Below the pieces are notes generated by a model. The model saw only the letters and a program-made list of their open reading frames with translations. It had not been told where the DNA came from and made no database searches. 64,000 bases of DNA, taken from contig NW_025947397.1 of assembly GCF_000764305.2 (NCBI RefSeq), positions 1 through 64,000 on the forward strand, in the 5' to 3' direction. This DNA comes from Hyalella azteca (Eukaryota > Arthropoda > Malacostraca > Amphipoda > Hyalellidae). Position numbers and translations under genes: made by a program. Positions 11,284 through 22,260 of this stretch are shown in pieces (within the stretch, counting starts at the first letter, position 1; each line of letters starts with the position of its first letter).

Positions 11284-11370
11284 GCTCGACCATGACGGCG
11301 GTGCCGCTGGACGGGTCGATGGCGCCGAAGATCCAAGCGTCGCGGTGGTTGCCCAGAATTACATACCGGT
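11248..11370 (-). CDS. GCPII-like exon 8 (zinc ligands His and Asp)
   Basis: 123 nt, acceptor GGTCAG, donor G|GTGAGA. It encodes [20 protein letters not shown] and [14 protein letters not shown], the M28 GGHRDSW...GGIDPxSG signature, with His and the bridging Asp as zinc ligands. The last ~35 nt, including the donor, are the first unit of the 41-bp array that fills 10,545-11,280. Confidence 0.95.
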
Positions 11371-11448
11371 CTGACCGGGCAAACAATAATATTATACATT
11401 TATTTAAAAAAAACAAGAAATTACCAATACAAATAAGAGAGACTAAGG

Positions 11449-11629
11449 GTACGCACACAGTGAAAGCAGGTTGCCAGCGTGCTGGCTGGCGCCTGAAACC
11501 ATAGAATACAGAAGCCTATTCGTACAGGTTTTCACTGCGAACACTTACATTATTATCCTATGTTCATTCTTGTGGCAGGTTGGAGCAGGTTGCCCGCGCG
11601 GGCAAACCTGCTTTCACTGTGTACGTACT
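11449..11629. mobile_element. ~180-bp MITE with ~27-bp terminal inverted repeats
   Basis: The left end gtacgcacacagtgaaagca (11449-11475) is inverted at the right end, tgctttcactgtgtacgtac (11603-11629), with few mismatches. A weaker related word occurs internally near 11521-11545. No open frame. It lies in intron 7, about 80 bp ahead of the exon 8 acceptor. The target duplication is unclear. Confidence 0.65.
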
Positions 11630-12258
11630 CATAGAATGTACTCGCGAGAGACATAGTGCAACATGACTTTATATATCATAATAAAAAATATTCGGAACGA
11701 GGAAGACCACGTAGACATCGCGAGGTGCGACGGTCTAATAAATTTGAAAGACCTGTGGTACAAAAAATTCTGAAAATAATTTCTACGATGCAAAGTTTCC
11801 GAATTAGATGGAACTTGAATGAATGAAGATAGGCTATAAAAAAATTAACTTGCAGTTTTACCTTACGATAAGTTATAAGCAAAATGCTAATATCTGAAAT
11901 TTAGGTCAGACATGCGTTTTTCTAACTAAAATGGAAGTTTTAGTTTAATTTAGGGATCGTATATTTTTGACAGCGCTATATTTATCCAAAGCACAACTAC
12001 TACCCGATGAGTTAATGAGAGCAACTGGATGCAATTATCTGGTGACGAATACGGCGTCAGATAATCTAATGAGAAACATCATAGACCATTTTTGAAAGAC
12101 TAACATAAATTTCTCAAATACTTCTACGATTCAACAGGCTACTCACCTTAAAATATTTTGAAGAAGACTTCATACCTTGATGTTCAAAATTAAGATTCTA
12201 TTTCCTGGAATGAACAAGATCAAATTACGTAAGTCTGAGATAACAACACGTCACACAC

Positions 12259-12428
12259 CAGGCTCCTCTGCACCGCGTATCACGGCGATGACGTCATGTA
12301 TGACGGCGGGCACGTTGTGGGTGTGCACTTCCATGTTGACGTAGCGGGCGAGCTGGGTGGGCCCCACGCGGTATGTTATGTTCAGTGCCCCTCGCCAGGC
12401 CACGGGCACTTCTGGTCCTCCTAGTGAA
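12259..12428 (-). CDS. GCPII-like exon 7
   Basis: 170 nt. The acceptor was set at CGTCCAG before 12428 because only that choice keeps phase with exon 6 and supplies the SLGG that aligns with KMGG of GCPII. Donor is G|GTGTGT. It encodes VAWRGALNITYRVGP and VNMEVHTHNVPAVIHDV, the end of the PA domain and the lead-in to the catalytic core. Confidence 0.92.
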
Positions 12429-12804
12429 CTGGACGCATCAAATTTATATTAATAAAGTAACACATGTTCCACTTGAAAATTATTACCGTTCAATAACTAT
12501 TCATCCATTGCAGCAAGTTAGGCTGGAATTCGTTCATATGATTGTTTAGGCTTAGGCTGAGTCGTCTAGATCACTCAACGAAAAAATTGCCTTGTTTATA
12601 AGTCGGGTTCCAAAACCATCGAAAATGATTTATTTATTACATTTCAATTGGAAAGTGTACATGGGGCTTCACTGACCCGTAATATTTCGCTAGGTATGAA
12701 AGTTGGACAGTAAGAAATAGGTCCTCTATTCGGCGAAACAACTGAATCAATGACAAAAACAGCAATAAAAAGGCAGAAATTTACAAAAAATATAAATATT
12801 ATCT

Positions 12805-13160
12805 CTATACTAGTAGTCGTCTCAATATGGAATTAAGAAGTTGGAAGACGACGGTAGCAGAAATAATGAGAACAGAAGTTAAACACGAGCAAAAGTTTTC
12901 CTGTAATAAGTCAACGTCTTGAAAGTCGCTATAGCATGGTACTACTGTCGATACGAATGAAAAGAAAAACAATGGACGAAACCGTCTGTTAAATAGACCC
13001 AACCCATCGAAGGGCAGCAGACCAACAGAAGTCCCTGACTTTGCTCTTCTTAGCCTGGATGCGATGTCTTCAATTCTTTTCTTACCAATGGACATTCTGG
13101 GAGTCAATTCCTGTACCCAAAGCATATTACGATCATCGAAGAACTGGCGATCACATTGAA
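12805..13160 (-). other. Unrecognised open frame in intron 6
   Basis: An open frame of about 106 codons (starting MLWVQELTPRM) lies between exons 6 and 7. It has a basic, coding-like stretch (IGKKRIEDIASRLRRAKSG) and then a hydrophobic tail. It matches nothing I know, has no counterpart in GCPII, and is probably a transposon remnant or chance. Confidence 0.25.
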
Positions 13161-13231
13161 TAGGTAAAGATTCTTATAAACATTGAGTACTCAGTTGCAT
13201 AAAAACTGCATTTATGTGATATTTTGCTTAC

Positions 13232-13322
13232 TTGAGCACAAAGTACGCGTCCTCGTAACTCAGAGGCTGCACAGGAATTTTTGGAATCGCCGCTTCTTCT
13301 TCCGGAATATGGAACGCACTTT
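13232..13322 (-). CDS. GCPII-like exon 6
   Basis: Ninety-one nt, acceptor GTTTCAG and donor GTAAGC. The translation includes SAFHIPEEEAAIPKIPVQPL and SYEDAYFVL, aligning with the PSIPVHPIGYYDAQKLL segment of GCPII. Split codons at both ends fit exons 5 and 7. Confidence 0.9.
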
Positions 13323-13527
13323 CTGAAACGGAAAAGTGCTATCAACAATTTTAATAAGATGAGTGATGACGCTTAAATTCATTCAACATCGAATTCAAAT
13401 GTTTCTCTTAAATGAATCAATGCACCAGCAAACAATTGGACCCATAAGCTCGACAATACCTAACGGCTCCGGTAGGGTTCAAAGATAGATGAGTAGAAAG
13501 GGGTTTAGATGGTCGTCGAGAGGAGCT

Positions 13528-13815
13528 CACGGATAGACGGGTACAACGGAGTGAGAGGATCTCCGTCTGTCAGTTTGACAGTATACCTTCAGGTGGGAAA
13601 ATAGCTCACCAATAGACGGGTAGAACTGAGTGAGAGGATCTCCGTCTGTCAGTATTACAGTACCTTCAGGTGGGTGGAGAAGAGCACGGTGATGAGCGGG
13701 TAGAACTGAGTGAGAGGCTCCCCGTCTGTCAGTTTGACAGTATACCTTCAGGTGAGAAAATAGCTCACCAATAGACGGGTAGAATGGAGTGAGAGGATCT
13801 CCGTCTGTCAGTTTG
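13528..13815. repeat. ~79-bp tandem repeat over exon 5's 3' end and donor, 4 copies
   Basis: Copies containing gacgggtagaa, gagtgagaggatctccgtct and cagtataccttcaggtg start about 79 bp apart (the gacgggta word at 13537, 13616, ~13697, 13775). On the minus strand the unit runs from the exon end (ACAGACGGAGATCCTCTCAC) through donor GTGAGC into intron. The 13,768 donor is the working one; at least two intronic copies keep GTGAGC. Confidence 0.9.
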
Positions 13816-13952
13816 ACAGTGCCCTGCTGGGTGCCTGAGGGTGGCATCATCACGGTGCTGGGGTAAACAGCGTCCTGGCCGTCCAAAGCAAAGTCTGCGG
13901 GGTCCGTGTACAGAAGCACTCCCGCTGCACCCAGCGCCTCCGCGTAGTTCAC
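13769..13952 (-). CDS. GCPII-like exon 5, 3' end inside a tandem repeat
   Basis: Sixty-one codons plus one base, acceptor CCCCTACAG and donor G|GTGAGC. It encodes NYAEALGAAGVLLYTDPADF and later TDGDPLTPFYPSI, matching the GAKGVILYSDPADY and GDPLTPGYP signatures of the family. The last ~60 nt and the donor belong to a four-copy tandem repeat of about 79 bp that continues into the intron (13,528-13,815). Confidence 0.93.
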
Positions 13953-14262
13953 CTGTAGGGGAAGAATTGCAGCAAGGGAAAGGCTCAAGTGAAACACTGC
14001 AAACGAAGGCTGGAGACTGTATGAATATATTTCTGTGTTTACTTATGAAAGAAAATTTTTCTTGATTTTCGGGGGTGGATTTTTTAACTAATAACGAAAG
14101 TTAACTAGAATGTAGCTTTCGTTCGAGGATGATTTTTTAATCGTTATTTCTACATGAACTGTACGTAAACCAAGCGGGAAAATATCGCATAATAATCTGC
14201 ATACATGAAATTTTGAGCTTTACTTTGGTGCATGAAATATTATTATTATGGCGTATTCTCAC

Positions 14263-14385
14263 TATGTTTGCTCTGAAGATCATGCCGTATCTCGCAATGA
14301 CAATTTTGCCGGCGATGTCGATGCCGTTTGCCACGAGATAATTGAAGTCCTCTTGCCTGCCGTAGTTAGCGTACACCACACGCCC
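14263..14385 (-). CDS. GCPII-like exon 4 (PA domain)
   Basis: Forty-one codons, phase 0 at both ends, acceptor GTCGTCGCAG and donor GTGAGA. It encodes GRVVYANYGRQEDF and GKIVIARYGMIFRANI. This is the GxLVYVNYxxxEDF...GKIVIARYG signature of the GCPII PA domain. The Arg in IFRAN corresponds to the Arg that binds the substrate carboxylate in the human enzyme (family knowledge from memory). Confidence 0.93.
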
Positions 14386-14775
14386 CTGCGACGACGATAT
14401 ATACACAGATGCTTTAAAAGCTTCCCTAATAAATATGATCTTCGTACAAGTCCACACTCGGGGTTGCAGGATGTACTAACTTCATAATAAAAAAACTACT
14501 CAAAATTTGGCAGCTAAAAGAAGGAGTTTAAAATTGATGAGTTAGATTTCATCTTAAATTGTATGTATGTATAAGATCTTTCTTAATGTGACTTTAATTG
14601 AATGAAATTAACAATTGTTGTGGAGGATACGATGATGTATAGCTAATTATTATATTTATTGTTCGATTAATACAAATACAATTGTTTGCATCTTTTTTTA
14701 TTTAATTCCCAGTAATTTTTTTAGAATTTGAATTCTAACAAAAAATGTCTAGAAGTTAAAAAGTTGGCTACCCAC

Positions 14776-14913
14776 CGACACGTTGCCGGGAGCGGCGTAC
14801 GCGTTGAAGGAATAAGGCACATCGTCTCGACTCTCCTCGGGGGCGTAGAGCGGCGGCTGTTTCGGCGAAGATTCTGCCAAAACCAAACCTGATTCCGCAT
14901 CTACTAGTCGAAC
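14776..14913 (-). CDS. GCPII-like exon 3
   Basis: Forty-six codons in phase 0 at both ends, with acceptor GTTGATAG and donor GTGGGT. It encodes VRLVDAESGLVL and later DDVPYSFNAYAAPGNVS, the start of the PA domain. In GCPII this stretch reads up to the VxFSAFSPQG region, and the spacing to the next exon matches without gaps. Positions 14594-14831, intron plus most of this exon, reappear at 22782-23019 between sequencing adapters. Confidence 0.9.
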
Positions 14914-15552
14914 CTATCAACAGGAGGATGAGTGATTTAGTTAGCTGTAGACGATATCAGTTCGATCCGAAATTTGCGAACTAGTAATTATTTACACCGA
15001 TCCCTGCCCTCACTGCTAATTCCATCTGTTGAACATTCAACTTTTCACATGTGTATTCAGATCTGGCAATTAAAAAAAAATACCAGAGCATCCAACCCAC
15101 AACCATAGCTAGGGTCGATGCAGGGGATTTTTTTAAATCGCAACTCAAATTTTTTGACGCTTGTGACAATTTTTCAACAGGAATTTTCCGACGCTGCATT
15201 AATAAACGCAGTATCATATGCCCATCGTAAGTTATTTGATGAAATTTTATAACAATGTTACATTAAGATGCATGAAATATGTTAGGTGATTATATTTCAA
15301 GTTTGACTGCGTAGATGATAATCATCGGACTCGTTTTTTTCGAAGGTCTTACTGAAAAAAAGTTCACGGCAAGGTCAATGGAATTTGCAGCTCCGAAGTA
15401 ATTTTTCGAAATTTGGTGTGACGTAAGAGCCATTACTCAATATTGCAGAAGCTGCACGTGGAGCTTAAACCAGAAAAATTTATTACTATAAATATAAAAA
15501 TATATATAATGGAATAAGCAGACAACTATGATCAACATAGTTAGATATTGAC

Positions 15553-15703
15553 CATGTTAGGACCGTCGGGGTAGGATAGTAGGACGGAGTAGGACGCCAT
15601 GTTGACATCATCCAAGCCGTACTCGCGAAACATTCCTGCCACCCATTGCGCTGTTTCAGCCTCAGCCGCCGTCCCGGCCTAGTGAGGCTTCGACGATAGA
15701 AAC
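15553..15703 (-). CDS. GCPII-like exon 2, contains in-frame TAG
   Basis: Acceptor TTACAG precedes 15703 and donor GTCAAT follows 15553. The translation contains AEAETAQWVAGMFREYGLD and ASYSVLLSYPDGP, matching the GCPII segment after PHLAGT. Codon 8 of the exon, at 15681-15679, is TAG where the family has Leu (PHLAGT). A CACTAG acceptor at the stop would avoid it, but its phase does not fit exon 1 and it would lose conserved residues. Confidence 0.85.
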
Positions 15704-16000
15704 CTGTAACGAAACTCAGTCTAATTTTGTATCATTCAGTGCTCGATGCAGTAATTTAAATTACTGAATAATATTAAAAAAAAATAAAAATTTGCCACGA
15801 AGGAATACATTATTATAAATGTGATGAATCATAATTCCGTGTATTGCAAATCGTGAAGGCTTTCTTGAATGCTTAACGTTTTTTAAATTCAATACTCAAA
15901 GGTTTTCTTATATTCTAGTGGAAATTTGTAAAATTTACAATTTTACTGTTGAAAATTCTGATTAATGACACCATTTCTTGGTCGAAAGCTTGACATTGAC

Positions 16001-16130
16001 CTGAGGTTTTCCCTGATGTTGTCGGGCTGGACGTTGGCGTTGATGTAGTCAACGATCTCATCGCTCACCAGCCCCTGTGGTCGAGCCAGCCTCGGCCGAC
16101 TGATGAGCGTGGCGCTGCTCATCCTACTCA
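16001..16130 (-). CDS. GCPII-like exon 1 (first recognised)
   Basis: Acceptor TTTTCTCAG precedes 16130 and donor GTCAAT follows 16001. It encodes about 43 residues, including SDEIVDYINANVQPDNIREN, which matches the pre-catalytic helix of GCPII ahead of the PHLAGT motif. It enters with two bases of a split codon, so at least one more exon with the start codon and membrane anchor should lie at higher coordinates. I could not identify it in 16.1-21.7 kb. Confidence 0.8.
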
Positions 16131-17464
16131 CTGAGAAAAGCGATGAGCCTTATTAAAAATACACAATCCTATATACCTCGTACTTAATGTTAAGTGATAA
16201 GCACAACAATAATTACATTGAGTGATAAGCACTACGATTACATGAATGTTCTACAGCCCATTTCTGTAGAATAGGTACTCAAATTACCGGCTAATTTCAT
16301 ATTTAAATTAGTCCATTATTAAAACAGAATTCGCTTTTAGGTTTCAGAAGTGGGTGGAAATGGACAGACGCAAAATACCAATCGTGATCGAACTTTTCCT
16401 GCTGGAAATCTACCAAGTGAAGCCTAATTAATCGCGAAATTATTGTAAATCCCGATCGCCTGCATAACCCAGTCAAAAATAAAGGCCGTGGAGCCGGTGA
16501 TTATATACTGCCAACCACGTACAGAACGCCATTAGTTATGTACTGCCAACCCACTGCATCAGTGTTAGCAGTTTCCGTTTTTTTATTTTTGGTTTGGAAA
16601 ATAATTCGAAACGCTAATAAATTAGATATAAAATTAATAGAAGAAAAAATTGAATAAAGAATTAACACGTCAAGTGCGGCTCGACTCACCAGCGCTGGCA
16701 GATGGCCTGAAAACGGCCAAGTCCTCGAATAAAAAGGCCAATAATTCAAAATAAGCCTGTCAATTTGTACGTTCCGCTGTAAAAATTAAATTTTCATTTT
16801 CTGTACATTAGAAAATTCACTGAGGATATAGTACTGCCATCATAAATTTTTGTCCAAAAACGCAATAAAAAAGGCCAAAAGTATAATTTGTTCGGAAAAA
16901 GGCCCTGCAGTCTACTGGTGGGTCGTGGCGCACTTAATTAACAGTGGCATCGAACAGTTATAATTGACGGATTAAAGACGGGGGAGAGTCCAGCGGATGC
17001 TGTTGGGATCAAGCAGCTGGCGAAGCAGTCGCCCCAGTCAGTAAAATAATCATTCTAAACTCATCAGTCGTGCATTTTGTTCCAATTGGTCCGTCTTGAG
17101 GTTTGATCAACAATTTCAATTTCGACCCAAAAATATGGAGGACGGAGGCGTTGTTTCAAGCGGCATAATTGGGATTCTGAAATGTTCCGTAAAAGGCATG
17201 GTGGACAGGGTGGCCTCGTGGTTACAGTCAGGGTTGTAAGAGAGGCAGTTGAGTTGAGTAAAGCAAAATTTGAGCAGCGAATTACGTGTTTGATATCTTA
17301 ACAAGCTATAAAAATTCTGCGATGTTAAAAATCGGTGGCAGAAATCGCTATTAATATTAAAAAAACCATGAACTTTCTCTCGTAAAATTAGAACAAAATC
17401 GAACTTCCTTGTACAGATCGCATTAAAAACAAGGAAATTGTTGCCGATGGCATTCCTCATCGTC

Positions 17465-17540
17465 AAAAACTCGACCAAACTGACCTCGTGAGGTCGAATG
17501 TTTGTGCCGGCGGTTGTGCTGCAGGGGCGACTCGATTAAT
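17465..17540. repeat. Dispersed ~75-bp repeat, copy 1
   Basis: The stretch aaactgacctcgtgaggtcg followed by aatgtttgtgccggcggttg matches 20,497-20,570 with scattered differences. cctcgtgagg is itself a short palindrome. Copy 2 is at 20,497-20,570. They look like the conserved ends of an unidentified transposon. Confidence 0.55.
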
Positions 17541-20496
17541 TATTGAACATCGGTAAAATTCCTAAATAAGTAATTGAATTTTATGTACTTTGGTGGCCCA
17601 CATCATTGATTACTAATCTCATCTTGGCTTAAAAAAGTTTAATTTGTAATCAAACTGCCCATTGTCACATCGAATCTGTCAGTTGAGTGCAGTCAACGTG
17701 GATAATAACATGAAGTCAAATGTCAAATCGGTTCACTGACACTAACTTCTAATATAGCAATCGTAGCAATTCAGTTACATTTACTCGATCTTTGTGCACA
17801 CGGTGGTGGGTGTTGGATCATCAGCATTGAACTGCCTGTCGCCAATCCCTGTACTTTATTTGAGGAGGAAAAAAGCTGCAGTAACAATAATGATGATATT
17901 GTTGATGCATGCATCCAGAAAGCCTAACTTATACTGCACGTCCAGCAACATTTTAACATGCATATTATTGTTGCCACCAGCAACGGAGCGATCAAGACGT
18001 TCAATGCATGATAAAAAATTCCAAAATTCTGTTCTGAAATTATCACAAATAGTGAAGAAATTTTATTCGTTTAAGATCTAAAATGAGTTTAAATTAAATT
18101 AAATTGTTTTGTTTGAAACTGATGTACTGGGTTCCAGCATTGTTCCAGGGTCATTTTTTTGCAGCGAAATGTTGTCATTCTCAGGTTGAATTTTTTTCAA
18201 CTGAATTGATTGGGAATTTGATGCTTTTAAATGGCCACGCGATTGAGGAAGGCACCCGTCCGACACAGGCGCCTCACGAGGCGGCGACTGTCTAATAAAT
18301 CAAATGGAGACGTGTAACCCTTGGTCAGAATTGCCCACAGAGGATGCACTCCCTGAAAAACAATGGATCTAACATCTTATCCAACTTCTTCATAATCCTC
18401 ATCACTAATAATTAAGCATTAGAGCTTCAAAATTTAATATATATTTCTACGTTGACAATTTATTCATGACGAAAAAGTGAATAATTCAGACATTATATAA
18501 CTAACTACTGAACACTACGGTCATCTGAAGTGTCATCGAAGTCATTTTATCACAAACTGAACTATTATCACTGCCGCCATCACAGTCCTCGTGCAGATGA
18601 GTGGCGTATCATGACTACACTGACAAAATAATAGAATTATTCATTGATACATGTCCAACAAATAATTTGTATTGTATTTGGCAACAACTCGTTCTGTAGT
18701 CGTTATGAAAAGGTCAGCGAGTTATCAGTAATAAGCAATCTCCTGCATGATTTCGAACCAACCATAGGCAGAGAGATTTTAGTACGGTGATTAGATGTTA
18801 AAGAATTTAAATTGACGGAATAGGAATTACTTTTCCCAATTGAATATACATTGAACCACCTACTGAGGCGTACTAATTATATTTACTTATTATATTTTCA
18901 CAGCCAGAAATAGCTTTTTCAGATTTTTAGATATAATAAAGTAAAGTAATAAGGTAGGCATCGCTAGTGCTATCTCCCATTAATAAATTACGTCACGAGG
19001 CGCCGTATCCAAGAAGCCGCTGATTTTCTTATCTTCCGGTCATGAAGAAGTACAAAACGAAATGGGATATTTGCTTCGCTAATGATTATTATTTCAGTAC
19101 TGGACTGATATCGTACTATTTCTCGAGCGTTTTGATCATTTAATTAGTGGTAACACGAATGATCATAAACTGCATGTTAATGTTCATATAATAGAATATT
19201 CCCACACGATAAAGCCATTACAGAAATATATTTAATTATCATGTGCATTTTAGGAAATTCGACCCAGAAAATTTAATCTGAGAGGTACTCGATTATCTAC
19301 ACGAAAGGTGAACTCCACATTAAAATTCAAACCCTCATCGCACGTCATCATTTATTTTTATTGCTCACTTGAAAATGCGGGTGTTTTTCATGTAACTGAA
19401 TAATAATATGTAAGAAGTATTTCATGACTTTTTCAGTCTGTATAAATCTTATTGGATACATTCATTATAGCACTAAAAATTTTACAGCATGTGGTGGGCT
19501 AGAAGGAGACCTGCTTAATAATTACTATTTTTTTTATATTCCGGGGTGAGTTAGCGTTAAATAAATCAACAAACTCACAACCTATTATTATGTACTCGTA
19601 GTCGTGATACTGAACTGAGCGGCGCTATAATGCTTGTGGCGACGGGGGAGGGGGGTGAAAATAGTTCAGTCTGGGATACAATTGCCTGCGCAGGCTCTTC
19701 ATTTGCCGAGGTATTCAGTAGTCATGCATATGTCGCAACAACTATTCTAAGTGAAACGTCAGGAATTACCGTAAGTATAAATTTTGGTCCCCCCTGCCAT
19801 TTGAACCATCTAGGGTTAAGATGTCGCTAGATGAAGCGAAGACCTAAGGACCGTTAACACTTATTTTTGTTCACTGTAGCTCGAGACCGCGCTTTGAAGA
19901 TTAGATAGATGCCTGTTAATAAGACGTCAGTGGAGATGGATATAACCGAATTTGAGCTCTGGGCCATTGTTCTCGGGTGTGCTGCTGTTCGGATTTACAC
20001 AATTACATTTTCAAAGAATTATCAGTTGCGAATGCATCAGACTTTCAAAATTATACTAGACTGCCAGTGGACTTTTACACCCCATTGACTGAACTCTACA
20101 GGCATTCATGCTCTCCACAATGATTAATTAGGCTCTCTACTAGAGAGCGAGTACAAACAAGTGTGGCGTTGGTTGCCATAGTGAACACAAGAAGCGCACG
20201 TAGAGGGGCGGGGAGGCGCTTGACGCCGTGTGTTGCCCCTGGTGTGAACGGGCCTTTACCCGTGTGAATGCCTGCTTGTGAGTTTCGGCAACTCACAACA
20301 TCAGTCCACAAAACTCTAATTGATTTACAAGGCAATGTTTAGGCATTACTGCTGCCCTATATCGGCAACAGCGGCTTGATGAGGCGTCTTTGTCCAACAG
20401 CCGCGGACATTTCAATCGTTCGGTCATGAAGAAGCATTCGATGTTCAAATATTTGTTAAAACGAAGTATATTTCCCTTTGCTAAAATCATTGAATA

Positions 20497-20570
20497 ACAC
20501 GGCCAAACTAACCTCGTGAGGTCGAATGTTTATGCCGGCGATTGTGCTCCACTGGCGACTCAGCCAATTA
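20497..20570. repeat. Dispersed ~75-bp repeat, copy 2
   Basis: Same orientation as the copy at 17,465 and similar over about 75 bp (cctcgtgaggtcgaatgttt, then tgccggcgattgtgc). Flanks differ, so the shared piece is a real dispersed unit. Confidence 0.55.
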
Positions 20571-21734
20571 TATCATAGCGATAACTTCGTGAATGATATT
20601 CCTTATGGGAATGCATCTCAGTGCTTCGAAGTTACTTGAATTTTTCTTCTGCAAACTAATTGCGCATAAATAATTCTTGAACCACATTCAACAGTTGTTA
20701 TTGAACGGAGGAAGCTTTAATGTATTTTATTTGTTATATTATCGCAGAACAATATATTATATAACATGGCAGATGCGTCTCATGAGGGAAATAAGTTTCG
20801 GATTAATTTATTTTAGCATTTCTATTGGCATTCAATTTATGGAATGAAACTTTTCTACACAAAGAAAATTGAACTTTTTGGTATACTCATAAATTTTTCT
20901 CGTATTTCCCTACAGATCCGCTAGCAAACGCATCGTCGCACACGTGGCAACTAGCCTCGGGAATGCCAACGAGTGATTTAGCCTCGGGTTTGCCAACGAG
21001 TGATTATACTCAATGCGCGGTCCACGAACGTCGAGGCTATACGTATCCGCCTTCGTCTTCTAAATTCATTGAACGATACACTCAAAGAAATAAGTAAGAT
21101 TAAGTATTACCATAACGATGCTTTCATTGCGTATGCGCTGTCCTACGCATTCTAGCTTTGGTACCTTATCCAACTTAAAAATTAGTATGCGTCGCTTTTT
21201 CCACGGGTAAAAAAAATTGGAAGCCCTATCATTTGATTGCGAAGAGGGATATAAATGCCTTCGTTAGGGATCTAAGTAATTAATCAATGTAACTCCTACG
21301 CACTGTCACGATTATGTATCACATGCAGGGCTAAATTGATATTTCAACAAATCGTTTCCCATGTTTATCAGACCAGTCCTGAGCCCAGCATTATAGCCTC
21401 AGTAGCCTGTCCCATGTATGCATGTCTATTCCCTGGATCTAGGCTCTCATAACAAGTATATGAAGATAAGACAGCTTGTCGAGTCTAGATGGCCTGAGTT
21501 GGCACCAATGAGCGACTAAATTTTAGTAAGTTACCCATGTTTTTTTCCATGAATTTGTTACAAGTCTATTCTCCTAAAATGATCCTGTCAGCTTGCGGCT
21601 GACGCAGAGTTTCCCTGGTATCACAAAATCCTCCATCGATGACTTGCCATTTGCTCCCAACTTCCTGATGGTCAGCAGACAAGTAATTTGTGAATGTTTG
21701 TAACATCGCACCTGCGCGCACACGGACAGATCAN

Positions 21735-21977
21735 ACCCTGCCCCGTGCCTGACGTACCCTGCCCCGTGCCTGACGTACCCTGCCCCGTGCCTGACGTACC
21801 ATGCCCCGTGCCTGACGTACCCTGCCCCGTGCCTGACGAACCCTGCCTCGTGCCTGACGTACCCTGCCCCGTGCTTGACGTACCCTGCCCCGTGCCTGAC
21901 GTACCCTGCCCCGTGCCTGACGTACCCTGCCCCGTGCCTGACGTACCCTGCCCCGTGCCTGACGTACCCTGCCCCGT
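21735..21977. repeat. 21-bp minisatellite, ~12 copies, next to an N gap
   Basis: The 21-bp unit taccctgccccgtgcctgac is repeated about 12 times directly after the single N at 21734. The last unit turns into a palindrome (taccctgccccgtgcagggta). Both strands stay open because 21 is divisible by three; this is not evidence of a gene. Confidence 0.93.
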
Positions 21978-22098
21978 GCAGGGTACGTCAGTGACCGCCA
22001 GTGTGTCCATCAACAGTGCCGTTCTGTCCGCCAACAGAAACCCCACCCGTTAACGGGTTTTCCCGCCCGTTCCCCCAGGATAATATTCAGTGAAAGAC

Positions 22099-22260
22099 TC
22101 GTCCGGATTCTGTTTATCCACAATCCAGACAAGGGCTTCGGTGATAACGGTCCTTGGTACGTCTATGTACCCGTTAACGGCCTTAAGGCCCTTCACCACG
22201 AAGGCCGTCAGCCCCAGGCTGCCCGTGGACGGGTCGCGGTACTCGGCGAGGAAGGCGAAG
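22099..22260 (-). CDS. Exon of an alpha-2-macroglobulin/TEP family protein
   Basis: Read on the minus strand, the frame gives FAFLAEYRDPSTGSLGLTAF, VVKGLKAVNGYIDVPRTVI and ALVWIVDKQNPDESF. This follows the A2M/complement/TEP pattern after the thioester (WLTAFVLK...IDxxxxxxALxWLxxxQxPDGSF). Such proteins are secreted protease traps or opsonins. The likely acceptor is CTGACGTCAG before 22260. The 3' border is uncertain: a GT at 22098-22097 is the only donor before a stop at about 22,050. No neighbouring exons were found. The segment is fenced by an N gap and an adapter, so it may not belong at this locus. Confidence 0.7.

Larger units (their letters stand above)
1840..16130 (-). pseudogene. GCPII/NAALADase-like M28 peptidase gene, 17 exons, one in-frame stop
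   Basis: Seventeen minus-strand exons can be joined at GT-AG sites with compatible phase at every junction, giving 2,144 nt or about 713 residues; human glutamate carboxypeptidase II has 750. Order of parts: a short pre-protease segment, a PA domain (exons 3-7), the M28 zinc-peptidase domain (exons 8-13) and a C-terminal helical dimerisation-like domain (exons 13-17). By alignment with the human enzyme recalled from memory, the zinc ligands are kept in GNHRDAW, AIDPSSG, AAEEYGL, LNMD and YPLYH, and the catalytic Glu is the first E of AAEEYGL. The human glutamate-sensing Lys near the C-terminus appears as Ala here (SDAYSG), so the substrate may not be a C-terminal glutamate. The membrane anchor and start codon are not found. 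Exon 2 has an in-frame TAG. With no other lesion, the gene may be a recent null allele or hold one sequence error. Confidence 0.9.
16131..21733. other. 5.6 kb without a recognisable gene
   Basis: Open frames are short and unlike known proteins. The longest, 120 codons on the minus strand at 17,116-17,478, has no motif I know. The missing first exon(s) of the peptidase gene could lie here. The only structure seen is a ~75-bp word shared between 17,465 and 20,495 (listed separately). Confidence 0.5.

Noticed and set aside
15553..15678. Alternative exon 2 starting after CACTAG to avoid the stop
   Set aside because: It breaks the phase with exon 1 and drops conserved residues that align without gaps to GCPII.
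17116..17478. 120-codon minus-strand frame
   Set aside because: No motif, no splice context, composition like the surrounding intergenic DNA.
21672..22053. Frames of 124 and 119 codons rich in Gly-Thr or Pro-Val-Pro-Asp
   Set aside because: Direct translation of a 21-bp tandem repeat on both strands.
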